Assembly (NCBI GenBank): GCA_017523925.1 | Contig: JAFWVQ010000034.1 | Location: 62,001-126,000 of the forward strand | Source: Clostridia bacterium | GTDB lineage: Bacteria > Bacillota > Clostridia > Christensenellales > CAG-138 | Length of the DNA: 64,000 bases | Reading direction: 5' to 3' | Shown: in pieces, positions 1 through 8,285 of the stretch | Layout of the letters: every line of letters begins with the position of its first letter | Position numbering within the stretch: the stretch's first letter is position 1 | Made by a program: the position numbers and the translations under genes | The notes under the pieces: model-generated | The model's input: the letters and a program-made list of their open reading frames with translations, nothing else | What the model was told of the DNA's origin: nothing | Database searches by the model: none

Positions 1-1037
1 CGAAGTGGAGCTCGCCGCCCTCTACGTTCAGTGCCTCGTCAAGGGTGGGCATGGGAGCGGGCTCGGTCACGTAGAGGCCGATGGTGTAGAAGATCACCTG
101 ATCGGAATAGAGGTAGGTGAAGTCTCCGTCAACAAGGGTCTGCTCGCCGTTGATGGTGATGACCACGTCCTCGGCGAACTCATACCCCTCGTTGGGATAA
201 ATTTCGAAGCGCATGGTGTATTCGTAATCCTCGTGATCGAAGATATCGGTATCGGTAAGCTCGCCGAAGTCGTCCTCGGACCACCAGTACCAGATCGCGC
301 TCGAAATGGTGTAGTTCGCGCCCTCGGGAACGGTGGCGCCGAAGAAGGGATTCGCGCCCCATACGGGCTCAACGAAGCCCTCGACCTCGATCGCGTCGAT
401 GATATTGGGCTCGGTGGGATCGGTGGGGTCGGCGGGGTCGGAACTTTCGCCCGCAAGCACCTCAACGTCGTCGATGAAGAATCTCCACTGATCGGTGCAG
501 TTGTAGTGACGGAAGGCGATATAAACGCTCTGCCCCGCATAGGCGGAAAGGTCTGCACTCTCAATGCTCCAGTTCTCATTGGAGGGGCTGGTGAGATCGT
601 CGGTAACGGGCTGCATTTCCTCAAAACTATCCGTGGTGCCGACGTAGATGCGGTAGGTCTCGGGGTAGCTCGAGGAATAGGTCCTTACCGCATAGGAGAG
701 GGTGATGCCGCCCTCGGGAAGCGCGATCGCGGGGGTGATCGCCCAGTTATCGGGGGGTGCGCGCGCCGCCGTCGTAGGAAGCGGAGGCTATCATATAGCT
801 GCCGCTGTGTGCTGAAACTGCGGAGGAACGGTTCCATGTCAGGCCGTCGCCGTCCGCATCGATGAACTGCCAGCCGTCCTCAAGAGGATCGGTCTCAAAG
901 TCCCAGATCACGACGCTTGTCTGATCCTTTGTTTCGGCGGCCGCAGCCCTGTTTTCCGCATCGGCGAATGCCGCTGCAGGGATAAGAGCCATGACCATGA
1001 GCGCAGAAACGATGATGCTGATGATCTTCTTAAACAT
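1..1037 (-). CDS. Secreted adhesin-like protein, partial and frameshifted
   Basis: The start is the ATG at 1037, behind GGAGG. It begins with a signal peptide (MFKKII, then a hydrophobic run ending AAAFA). Next comes a WDFETDP module and a jelly-roll-like region resembling the cleaved-adhesin/choice-of-anchor J family, then PTEPTEP-type linkers and a second beta-rich module that runs off the left edge. The frame breaks at a run of six G (752-757): the upstream frame meets a stop just past the run, while the frame shifted by one base continues without a stop to position 1. This may be a real or phase-variable frameshift, or an assembly error. The protein resembles the complete surface protein at 45288-46847 in its signal peptide and WDFETDP module, so a cell-wall anchored C-terminus is likely but lies outside the window. 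Confidence 0.65.
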
Positions 1038-1287
1038 AGGTTTTTCCTCCCGTAATGATTCGTTATTGCCGCGCAGGTCTTCCCTGCTCGACACCTATAT
1101 TTTGCAGACCTTATATATTTTTGCAAGTGCAAATTCGACTTTGTCGATATTTTTCTTTTTCACTTAATATATGCCGGGTTCGGCAACGCGTGATCCGCGC
1201 AGATGCGCGGCATGCGGGCATTCGTTTCGCTTAGCCTCGCTCTGCGCACATACGGTCGTTCAACGCGCCGTTGTAATGCTTTTTCGT

Positions 1288-2919
1288 TTACAGCCTCAGC
1301 GCGTCCTCAGGAAGCTCGGCGATAAGGTCGATCAACTCGAGAATCTCATTGCGCAATTCGCCCTTTATCACCGCTTTGAAATAGCAAAATATCGGCCACT
1401 GTACGACAAACACGATCCATGCGTACAGCGCGGCGGCACGCCTTTCCGCTTCGCTCGCTTCGTAATGCGCAAACATATGCGCCATGCTTTCGCGGAAGCC
1501 CTTCACCGCATGATCGAGCCTTGTTTTTGCACCGATCGGTTCTTTTTCGCTCTCTTCATAATCGGGCGAGGCCAAATTTGCAAGTTGATTTACGATAACC
1601 TCGGTTCCAGCAAGGTTGAAATCGATAAAGCCCGCGAAATGCCCGTCCCGAACAAGCAGGTTCGAGAAATTCTCGTCCCCTTGGAAAACGCAGCGCGGAA
1701 GGGCTTTATAGACCGCTTTCAGCTCAGTTCGAACGGCTTCATGCCTTTTTATAAGCTTATCAACAAGCGCGTTTTCGTTTCCACTTTGAAGAATCTCGAT
1801 CAGCTTATTGAAATTCTGCTGCTTTTCGTCGATCCCCTCCGGCATATCGAAGGGCGAGAGGTCGAAAAGGCTGTACATGCCGAAGGTTTCGGACAGGTCG
1901 ATGTTTTTATACTTATTGGCGAACGCGGCAACGCTCGAGCGCACCTCGCCGCATAGCGCCGCTTCCGCTTCGGGCTCAAGCTGCAAATCCGAAGCCAGCG
2001 GAAGATCGATGTATTCCGACAGATAGCAGATGAGATTTTCCCACGGATGCAGATACTTCCCCGCCCCGTCCGCGATGAAGCGCGGACAGACAAGCCCAAA
2101 GTCGATATAGCGCGAAATGAGCCTATCAAGCTCCGCCATCCGGTTTTCGTCCATGGATGATGGGTTGCAGAAGCGCAGCACCCACTTTTTGTCGATCATG
2201 TAATTGAGGCGGATATCGGCTTCATCATGCGTGGAGTCGATGAGCTTGATATCGTTTGCGGAGTCTATGCCAAACAGCGCAAGAACGGGCAGGATGTCCC
2301 CACGCTGCGGCACGGGCGCGGATTTGGGGTAATTCTCATTTGGAGTGAATTCGTTTGTTTGATGCGTTTTTCTTATTTTCGTTTCGCCTTTTTCGTTTAA
2401 ATCTATCCAATACCGCTGCATTGCAGTGCCGCTCTCGTTCACTATCTCGTTTTCAAGCACGCCGCCGTTTCTGATAATGGCCTTTGCCGAGCCGATATTG
2501 GCTTTATCGCAGATCAGCAAAACGCGGTCTATGCCGAGCTTTTTGCATTCTATCAGCGCAAGGCGCAGCATCTCGGTTGCATAGCCCTTGCGCCTTTCGC
2601 TCGGACGGATGCCGTCGCCGATATGCCCGCAGGTTTGAAGCATGGCTTCATTCAGATAATGGCGGATGCTGACCGCGCCGAGCAAACGGTTTCTTTCTTC
2701 ATCGATAAGGAAAAATACCGAGTTCGGAACGCGATCCTCGCTCGCCGTTCTTTGCTCAAGGTTATCAAGATAATACTCAAAATCCTGCGGATCGTTTTTG
2801 AAGATCGCACTCGGAGAGCGGTCGGTATTGTTCAGCTCCTGATCTGCGCGCCATTCATCAAGCATTTTGATCAGCGTGCTTTTGTATTCTACTGTCAGTT
2901 TTATCAGTTTAACATTCAT
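1288..2919 (-). CDS. GNAT acetyltransferase - APH phosphotransferase fusion
   Basis: A 543-residue protein made of two enzyme-like domains. Residues about 1-175 are a GNAT N-acetyltransferase with an acetyl-CoA-binding loop near 104-118 (RPSERRKGYATEML), closely similar to the stand-alone GNAT at 15405-15929. Residues about 205-543 resemble aminoglycoside/choline-type phosphotransferases. They keep a Brenner-like motif as QGDENFSN (413-420; the usual first residue is His) and the metal-binding IDFN (432-435). The start codon overlaps the stop of a 27-codon frame upstream (ATGA). The layout recalls bifunctional aminoglycoside-modifying enzymes such as AAC(6')-APH(2''), but no substrate can be assigned. 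The His-to-Gln change in the catalytic loop is unusual. Confidence 0.75.
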   Translation of the reverse strand: MNVKLIKLTVEYKSTLIKMLDEWRADQELNNTDRSPSAIFKNDPQDFEYYLDNLEQRTASEDRVPNSVFFLIDEERNRLLGAVSIRHYLNEAMLQTCGHIGDGIRPSERRKGYATEMLRLALIECKKLGIDRVLLICDKANIGSAKAIIRNGGVLENEIVNESGTAMQRYWIDLNEKGETKIRKTHQTNEFTPNENYPKSAPVPQRGDILPVLALFGIDSANDIKLIDSTHDEADIRLNYMIDKKWVLRFCNPSSMDENRMAELDRLISRYIDFGLVCPRFIADGAGKYLHPWENLICYLSEYIDLPLASDLQLEPEAEAALCGEVRSSVAAFANKYKNIDLSETFGMYSLFDLSPFDMPEGIDEKQQNFNKLIEILQSGNENALVDKLIKRHEAVRTELKAVYKALPRCVFQGDENFSNLLVRDGHFAGFIDFNLAGTEVIVNQLANLASPDYEESEKEPIGAKTRLDHAVKGFRESMAHMFAHYEASEAERRAAALYAWIVFVVQWPIFCYFKAVIKGELRNEILELIDLIAELPEDALRL

Positions 2920-2999
2920 TTTTCAGCCTTTGTTTCTGTCGGTTTTTCGAGCAGGTTTTGATCGAAGCCTTCCTCGATCGCCTCGGCGTTCAGCTTCAT
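2916..2999 (-). CDS. Small 27-residue peptide frame, translationally coupled
   Basis: A 27-codon frame begins MKLNAEAIEEGF, behind a GGGGAG ribosome binding site, and overlaps the next gene by ATGA. It could be a leader or coupling peptide for the GNAT-APH gene. Its first residues also loosely resemble the N-terminus of YbhB/PEBP-type proteins, so it may be the remnant of such a gene. Function is unknown. Confidence 0.3.
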   Translation of the reverse strand: MKLNAEAIEEGFDQNLLEKPTETKAEK

Positions 3000-3015
3000 G
3001 CGCTCTCCCCCGCTT

Positions 3016-3342
3016 TTACCACCTGTTCATATTTCTTTTGAATTTCGCTTCGTAGGTTTCCTTCAGCTCCTCGGGCGTGATGCCATAGCACAAGAGAACG
3101 TCGTTATAATACATCAGCACATCCGCCATCTCCTCGATAAGATGAGCGCGTATCTCCGGCTCGCCGCTCGCCTTCTCTCCCCCGTGCTTTTTGATTATGT
3201 CTATCACCTCGCCTATCTCGCCGATCATCCAAAGAAGCTGATGCCTGCCCTGCTCCGGCGTAAGCGCGCTCCATTTATGCTTATACTTTTCCTGAAGCGC
3301 CTTCTGCATTTCAAGCATTTCGTTCAAAGTGAAGTCCTTCAT
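3016..3342 (-). CDS. MazG-like nucleotide pyrophosphohydrolase
   Basis: A 108-residue all-helical protein. It carries the MazG-type pattern: a helix with GEIGEVIDIIKK (metal-binding acidic residues) and a second helix with LIEEMADVLMYY. This superfamily hydrolyses non-canonical or excess nucleoside triphosphates to the monophosphate and pyrophosphate. The length fits single-domain members. GGAGG lies directly upstream of the ATG. It sits in a tight same-strand run of accessory genes, 16 bp before the small peptide frame. The preferred nucleotide cannot be predicted. Confidence 0.75.
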   Translation of the reverse strand: MKDFTLNEMLEMQKALQEKYKHKWSALTPEQGRHQLLWMIGEIGEVIDIIKKHGGEKASGEPEIRAHLIEEMADVLMYYNDVLLCYGITPEELKETYEAKFKRNMNRW

Positions 3343-3371
3343 ATTTCCTCCCTATATCAATACCGCGTTTA

Positions 3372-3998
3372 TCAGCTCCACGCGCATTCATACATATCCA
3401 TGAGCGCACCGCCGCTTTCAAGCGCATCCAGCTCCTTTAAGCAAGTTTTGACCGCTTCAATTATGAATTCATCCGCCATTTCCCGCGTGAAGAAGAATAT
3501 CTCCCCTGCCTCACGCTTATTAAAGAATTCCTCCATGCTTTCAAGGAGCAAATCGGTATCGAAGGCAGAGAGGCGGTTTATTGCCTCGACTTCAAAATCC
3601 TTTGGCACGGCGATATCGTTTTTTAAGCCGTATTTTTCGATGATCGCACCATTCAATATCGAATAATCCCGATGGAGCCTTTCGATATTGCCCTCAAGCG
3701 TGGGATTCCATGCATATTTGCCGTAAATAAGTCGCCTGTAAACGATATCCTGAACAAGATGCAGATAATAACCGAGATAGAGATCGTCCTCAAGCAGCTT
3801 TTTGCCGAACTCTGCGCGGAATCTATTCAGATCGTATGTTCTTTTATTGCCGTTTTCAAGCCTTATTTGAAGATGAGTTTCGCGCCTTATGCCGAAATCC
3901 GCGAGCACAGCTCCAAGCTTCAGCCTATCCTCGGCTCTAAATGAGCGAAGCTTTATCAGTTCATTTATTATTGCAAGATGAACAATGCTCGATGCCAT
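3372..3998 (-). CDS. Helical protein resembling zinc-dependent phospholipase C family
   Basis: A 208-residue soluble, mostly helical protein with no signal peptide. It starts MASSIVHL and has LGAVLADF, a THLQIR segment and GYYLHLVQD. The spaced His and Asp residues match what is seen in bacterial proteins annotated as zinc-dependent phospholipase C family, so a metal-dependent hydrolase is plausible. The assignment rests on motif resemblance only. AAAGGAG precedes the ATG. It lies 23 bp downstream of the methyltransferase gene, probably in the same transcript. Confidence 0.45.
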   Translation of the reverse strand: MASSIVHLAIINELIKLRSFRAEDRLKLGAVLADFGIRRETHLQIRLENGNKRTYDLNRFRAEFGKKLLEDDLYLGYYLHLVQDIVYRRLIYGKYAWNPTLEGNIERLHRDYSILNGAIIEKYGLKNDIAVPKDFEVEAINRLSAFDTDLLLESMEEFFNKREAGEIFFFTREMADEFIIEAVKTCLKELDALESGGALMDMYECAWS

Positions 3999-4021
3999 GC
4001 CCGCTCCTTTCCGGCAGAGCC

Positions 4022-4789
4022 CTATCGAAGCTTTCTTGCCACAATATAAAACCTGTGGATCCTGCCCTCGATAACGCCCTTTTCTTCGATGATGCGCTGC
4101 GCTTCATAGAGCCTGTCAAGGCAGGTATCTACCGAAAAATCGGGGAATTCCCATTCGATTATCCGCGCGAACCAAACGAGTGCGCCAACGTCGTAAAACC
4201 GTATCGGCCTGCGTGCTTCGCCGCACTCGATAATTTCAAAGCCACGCTCTTTAAGCTCCGCCATTTTAACGGTTAGGTACGCATCGGGGAACGGCAGCTC
4301 CGTAGCTTGCGGAAGCAGAAACTCAACAAGCTCCCTGTCGTTTTCCGCACCCACCTGCTGGGTCAGAAAAACGCCGTTCGGCTTCAAAATGCGATCAAGC
4401 TCGGCGGGGTCATAATCGCCGTGACGGTTTGTAACGATATCGAAGCTTTCATCGGGGAAAGGCAGCTTGCCGCCGCCGTATGCCTCCTTGAAATCGATGC
4501 CGAGCGGCAGCAGAACCTCTTTACAGAGCTCCACGTTCGGCGGATAGCTCTCCACCGCCGCCGTATTTTCATACAGATGGTCGTAGGAGAGCAGGAACTC
4601 CCCGCCGCCCGTGTCCAGATCCAAAAGCTTCATTTCGGGCGTGAGATGCTTCTTGATTACGGCAAGAAAATCCCAAGGCAAGTCCTCTTCCTCATCGTAT
4701 CTGCCGTGGATATGGGAAAAATCCCAGCCGTGGATATGCGCTGTTTCCTCTTCCTTTTTCCAAAGTTCTCTAAGCTGTTCCTTGTTCAA
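4022..4789 (-). CDS. Class I SAM-dependent methyltransferase (TTG start)
   Basis: The core has the glycine-rich SAM-binding motif LLDLDTGGGEF, the post-I acidic region (AAVESYPPN), and FPDESFDIVTNRHGDYD before a motif like that of small-molecule methyltransferases. Substrate is unknown. The frame is open upstream to an ATG at 4849, but that stretch is a palindromic repeat shared with the next intergenic gap (5438-5490), so it is unlikely to be coding. AAAAGGAG lies just before a TTG at 4789, giving a 255-residue protein that begins (M)NKEQLRELW. I chose this start. Confidence 0.75.
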   Translation of the reverse strand: MNKEQLRELWKKEEETAHIHGWDFSHIHGRYDEEEDLPWDFLAVIKKHLTPEMKLLDLDTGGGEFLLSYDHLYENTAAVESYPPNVELCKEVLLPLGIDFKEAYGGGKLPFPDESFDIVTNRHGDYDPAELDRILKPNGVFLTQQVGAENDRELVEFLLPQATELPFPDAYLTVKMAELKERGFEIIECGEARRPIRFYDVGALVWFARIIEWEFPDFSVDTCLDRLYEAQRIIEEKGVIEGRIHRFYIVARKLR

Positions 4790-4805
4790 TTTTTTCTCCT
4801 TTTCA

Positions 4806-4858
4806 AATAATCCCGGCTCACCCTTTGGCAAGCCGGGATAATCACTCATTTTCAGCCC
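4806..4858 (-). repeat. 53-bp palindromic repeat, copy 1
   Basis: It matches the repeat at 5438-5490 in 49 of 53 positions. The core is a 9-bp perfect inverted repeat, ATCCCGGCT (4810-4818) and AGCCGGGAT (4831-4839), with a 12-nt loop. It provides the TGA stop of the upstream gene (4852-4854) and ends just before the ribosome binding site of the methyltransferase. No T-run follows, so it is not a typical intrinsic terminator. It may act as an mRNA-stabilising hairpin or be a REP-like element. Confidence 0.7.
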
Positions 4859-5424
4859 GCCATATCCTTCAAGCTTTCGTATGGCTTAAGGATCAGCTTG
4901 CAATCACCGAGAAGGAAGCTTTCAAACTCCTTATCGGTGCTGAAAAACGCGCCCTTTTCAAGCTTGCATTCTTCGCCGCTTACCGTAACGTGGTCAAGCT
5001 CATACCAGGCATTCGGCAGATTTTCATTGATCCTCATGCTGTTATCAGCCGCAATGATAATATCGGCAGCAATGAAGCAATAATGGTCGTTTCCCTTGCC
5101 ATTAAAGCGGTACAGTAGCCCGGCATACTCGCCGTCATCGGTTTCAAGCCTGTAAGCGCGGTCGGCGGCCGCTGCCTTTTTGAAGGGCCCGTATTTCTTG
5201 ACCGGCTGAATGTGCCGAACATATTTGTTTGCCGCGGGATCTGCGGCAACCATCGCGGGATCCGGGGCATAATTGATCTGCCAATTATCGCGAACCACAG
5301 AGCCGTCCATATTTCCGTACTTATCAAAAAGAGTATATCCCATTATCTCAAGCACAAAAAGCGCAGCGATAAGCACACAGACTATAACAGCCAATGCCGC
5401 AAGTATTCTTTTTGCAGTTTTCAT
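4852..5424 (-). CDS. Membrane-anchored hypothetical protein
   Basis: It starts at the ATG at 5424 (MKTAKR), behind AGGAAA. A longer frame from 5481 would translate the palindromic repeat and is rejected. The 190-residue product has one N-terminal hydrophobic segment (about 6-28), which is a signal anchor, then an extracellular domain of mixed alpha/beta type. No family is recognised. It lies between fchA and the methyltransferase on the same strand and could be read through from the hut operon. Confidence 0.6.
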   Translation of the reverse strand: MKTAKRILAALAVIVCVLIAALFVLEIMGYTLFDKYGNMDGSVVRDNWQINYAPDPAMVAADPAANKYVRHIQPVKKYGPFKKAAAADRAYRLETDDGEYAGLLYRFNGKGNDHYCFIAADIIIAADNSMRINENLPNAWYELDHVTVSGEECKLEKGAFFSTDKEFESFLLGDCKLILKPYESLKDMAG

Positions 5425-5437
5425 AAATACATTTCCT

Positions 5438-5490
5438 AATAATCCCGGCTCATCCTTCGACAAGCCGGGATAATCATTCATTTTCAGCCC
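5438..5490 (-). repeat. 53-bp palindromic repeat, copy 2
   Basis: Second copy of the repeat at 4806-4858. The stem arms are 5442-5450 and 5463-5471. It includes the TGA stop codon of fchA (5484-5486) and lies just ahead of the next gene's ribosome binding site, the same placement as copy 1. Confidence 0.7.
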
Positions 5491-6116
5491 ATGATATCCG
5501 CATTCACGGTCTCCATGACCTTCGCGTTCAGCTCGTCCGCCCTTTCGATAAGGCGCTTGCCTTCCTCGCTGAAATGCGCCGCCTTTTCTTCATCCTTAAC
5601 GCCGCCGAGGTTGATAAGCACGTTCAGCCATGCGCCGTGCGCGCAGGTGTGAAGGTTCATAGAGCCAACGCCGAGGTCGCTCGCGCAGTTGGTGTTGTAA
5701 TGCCCGATGATGGACTCCGCATATTCGAGCGCTTCGACCGCGAGGCGCAGTGTCTCGAAAGGTACTTCGGTCGCAACGAGGGTCGCATCCGCGATAGCCT
5801 TACGGCGGGCGGCCTTCTCCTCATCGGTCTCCTTGGGCATCTTGAACGCCGCGGCAACGAGGTTGTAGGCATCGGTATCCTTATCCACCTGTGCGGTGAG
5901 CGCGGAGTAGATGGGCATACAGCCGTCGATCGCCTTCTGCGCGATCTCGTGATGCTCGGCAAAACGCGCCTTACTTACGGTCTGTCCGCCGACCATCGCC
6001 ACAAGGCCCGCGCCCTGTGCGCCGCAGAAAGCCGCCGCGCTTCCGCCGCCGGGGGCGGGCGCATCGGATGCGAGAATATCGAGATAGCCTGTTACCTGCA
6101 TATCTATGAGTTTCAT
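5484..6116 (-). CDS. fchA: Formimidoyltetrahydrofolate cyclodeaminase / methenyl-THF cyclohydrolase family
   Basis: A 210-residue helical protein of the FTCD C-terminal/FchA family, with the N-terminal folate-site motif APAPGGGSAAA. In this operon it most likely converts 5-formimidoyl-THF, made by the separate glutamate formimidoyltransferase, to 5,10-methenyl-THF and ammonia. Its ATG overlaps the hutI stop (ATGA), so it is translationally coupled. In mammals the two activities are fused in one FTCD protein; here they are split. The symbol fchA follows the family; a cyclohydrolase role cannot be excluded. Confidence 0.85.
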   Translation of the reverse strand: MKLIDMQVTGYLDILASDAPAPGGGSAAAFCGAQGAGLVAMVGGQTVSKARFAEHHEIAQKAIDGCMPIYSALTAQVDKDTDAYNLVAAAFKMPKETDEEKAARRKAIADATLVATEVPFETLRLAVEALEYAESIIGHYNTNCASDLGVGSMNLHTCAHGAWLNVLINLGGVKDEEKAAHFSEEGKRLIERADELNAKVMETVNADIMG

Positions 6117-7339
6117 ACTGTTTTTCCTTTCTTTATAACGGTTTTTACCTGATTGGAGCCCATGCGGTAGAAGAGCATGGGAAGCTCAGTCGTGTTCCAA
6201 ATAACCATATCGCCCTGCTTGCCGACCTCCACCGAGCCAACGCGATCACCCATGCCGATGGCGCAGGCGGCGTTCAGCGTGACGGCGGTCAGTATCTCCT
6301 CGGGATAGAGCCTGTATTTAAGATAGCCGAGGTTCATCGAGAGCTGAAGGTTTAAGGACGGGCAGGAGCCCGGGTTGAAGTCGGTGGCGATAGCCACGGG
6401 AACGCCCGCAGAGATCATATCCCTTGCACGAGCAAAGGGCTTTCCGAGATAGAGCGAAGTCTGCGGAAGCAGGCAGGCAACGGTCTTCGATTTTGCCATA
6501 GCCTCAATGCCGCTGTCCCGAGTTGCGATAAGATGCTCCGCCGAAACCGCGCCGATCTCGCCCGCAAGCTCGCTTCCGCCGAGGGGATCGATCTCGTCCG
6601 CATGAATCTTGCTCGGCAAACCGAGCTTCTGCGCCGCAAGCAGTATTTTTTTCGACTGCTCCACATTGAAAACCGAGCTTTCGGTGAACACGTCGCAGAA
6701 ATCCGCAAGCTTTTCCTCGGCAACCGTCGGCAAAACTTCATCTATAAGATAGTCGATATACCCGTCCGCATTGCCCTTGAATTCATCGGGGATCGCGTGC
6801 GCGCCGAGGAAGGTGGAAACCACGTCCTGCGCGGCTTCCTCATTGAGCCGCCTTATAACGCGAAGCTGCTTCAGCTCCGTTTCCTTATCGAGCCCGTAGC
6901 CGGACTTTATTTCAACCGTGGTAACGCCGAAAGCAAGCTCCTCGTTCAAAAAGCCCATCGAGCGCTCGAAAAGCTCATCTTCACTCGCCTTTCGCGTGTT
7001 CACAAGGGTATTGAGTATGCCGCCGCCCGCGTTCAGAATGTCGAGATACGAAGCACCCGCTATCTTTAGCGGCACTTCATGCGCACGCCAGCCGCCGAAA
7101 ACGAGATGCGTATGCGCGTCCACAAGTCCGGGGGTGACGAGCGCACCAGCCGCGTCGATAACCTCGGCGTTTCCCGCTTGGGGCAGCTCGCCGTTTTCCG
7201 TAATCGAAACGATGTTTCCGCCATCGTCCACCAGCACGGCGGCATCCCTGTATTCCTTTATTCTGCCCTGCTCGGCGCCGCAGCGGGCGGTGTTCCCCTG
7301 CGGCGTGGCGAGCAGACCTATATTCTTTATAAGAAGCAT
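6113..7339 (-). CDS. hutI: Imidazolonepropionase
   Basis: A 408-residue amidohydrolase that opens 4-imidazolone-5-propanoate to N-formimidoyl-glutamate, the third step of histidine degradation. Metal-binding motifs are visible: VDAHTHLVFGG near residues 77-87, KIHADEID, SAEHL, and ATDFNPGS. The length matches HutI. It lies between ftcD (23 bp upstream) and fchA (4-bp overlap), in pathway context. Confidence 0.95.
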   Translation of the reverse strand: MLLIKNIGLLATPQGNTARCGAEQGRIKEYRDAAVLVDDGGNIVSITENGELPQAGNAEVIDAAGALVTPGLVDAHTHLVFGGWRAHEVPLKIAGASYLDILNAGGGILNTLVNTRKASEDELFERSMGFLNEELAFGVTTVEIKSGYGLDKETELKQLRVIRRLNEEAAQDVVSTFLGAHAIPDEFKGNADGYIDYLIDEVLPTVAEEKLADFCDVFTESSVFNVEQSKKILLAAQKLGLPSKIHADEIDPLGGSELAGEIGAVSAEHLIATRDSGIEAMAKSKTVACLLPQTSLYLGKPFARARDMISAGVPVAIATDFNPGSCPSLNLQLSMNLGYLKYRLYPEEILTAVTLNAACAIGMGDRVGSVEVGKQGDMVIWNTTELPMLFYRMGSNQVKTVIKKGKTV

Positions 7340-7362
7340 TTTATCTTCTTTCCCTAAAATGA

Positions 7363-8283
7363 TTAGAGCAGATAGTTTTCGATGATCTGCTTGTCCGCAT
7401 CGAAATCGACGATTTGGAGGTAATACTCAGCGGAATCGACGAGCGCGCGCATCGGGGTGAGACCGATGATCTCCGTGCCTACCACGTGAACGCCCCAGCG
7501 CTTCGCTTCGGCCTTGGTGACCTCGACAACGCGATAGAGGGGGGTGCGGGTGTAGTCCGTCATATTGATGGAAACCTGCGCATAGCGCTTTGCGGGCTTG
7601 CCATCCTGCGCCTCGGTCTCGATAAGGAAGCCGTTGGACTTAACGCAGTCGAAGCCGCCGTTCCTTCTGCGAATAACCTTTGCGATCGCTTTCGCAACCT
7701 CAACGTCATCCGTGGAAAGGTTGATATTGAACGCAACGAGGGGCATACGGCAACCGACGGCGGTAACGCCCGCGGTGGGGTGGATCGCAGCGCCGCCGAA
7801 ATCGGGGGTCCACTTGGGATCCTGAACCTTCTCGGCCATGCCTTCGAACTGACCCTTACGGATATCCGCGAGGTTTACGCGATGCGGAGCGGAAGCTGAG
7901 TCCTCATAGAGGAAGATCGGGATGCCCGCCTCATTGAAAAGGCGCTCGCCGAGCTGCTTAGAATACTCAACAGTCTCTTCCTTGGTGCAGTCCTTGAGCG
8001 GGATAAGGGGGCAAACGTCGATAGCGCCCATGCGGGGATGCTCGCCCTGATGCTTGGTAAGGTCGATGAGCTCAACGGCCTTCTTCGCAAGCGCGGTTGC
8101 GGCGTTCATAACGCCCTCGGGGCTGCCCATAAATGTGATAACGCTGCGGTTATGGCTCGCATCGGAGGAATAGTCGAGAAGGGTAACGCCCGCGGTCTTG
8201 CGGACCTCGTCCACACACGCTTCAACGACTTCGAGGTTTCTGCCCTCGCTGATATTGGGTACGCATTCAATGATCTTTGCCAT
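7363..8283 (-). CDS. ftcD: Glutamate formimidoyltransferase
   Basis: A 306-residue protein matching the N-terminal and middle formiminotransferase domains of FTCD. It starts AKIIECVPNISEGR and carries the catalytic histidine in HQGEHPRMG (His82). It transfers the formimidoyl group from N-formimidoyl-glutamate to tetrahydrofolate, releasing glutamate. Only 2 bp separate it from hutU upstream. With FchA encoded apart, this is the split form of FTCD. Confidence 0.93.
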   Translation of the reverse strand: MAKIIECVPNISEGRNLEVVEACVDEVRKTAGVTLLDYSSDASHNRSVITFMGSPEGVMNAATALAKKAVELIDLTKHQGEHPRMGAIDVCPLIPLKDCTKEETVEYSKQLGERLFNEAGIPIFLYEDSASAPHRVNLADIRKGQFEGMAEKVQDPKWTPDFGGAAIHPTAGVTAVGCRMPLVAFNINLSTDDVEVAKAIAKVIRRRNGGFDCVKSNGFLIETEAQDGKPAKRYAQVSINMTDYTRTPLYRVVEVTKAEAKRWGVHVVGTEIIGLTPMRALVDSAEYYLQIVDFDADKQIIENYLL

Positions 8284-8285
8284 TT

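Noticed and set aside
4790..4849. N-terminal extension of the methyltransferase starting at 4849
   Set aside because: It is made entirely of the palindromic repeat also found at 5438-5490. A good ribosome binding site lies just before the TTG at 4789.
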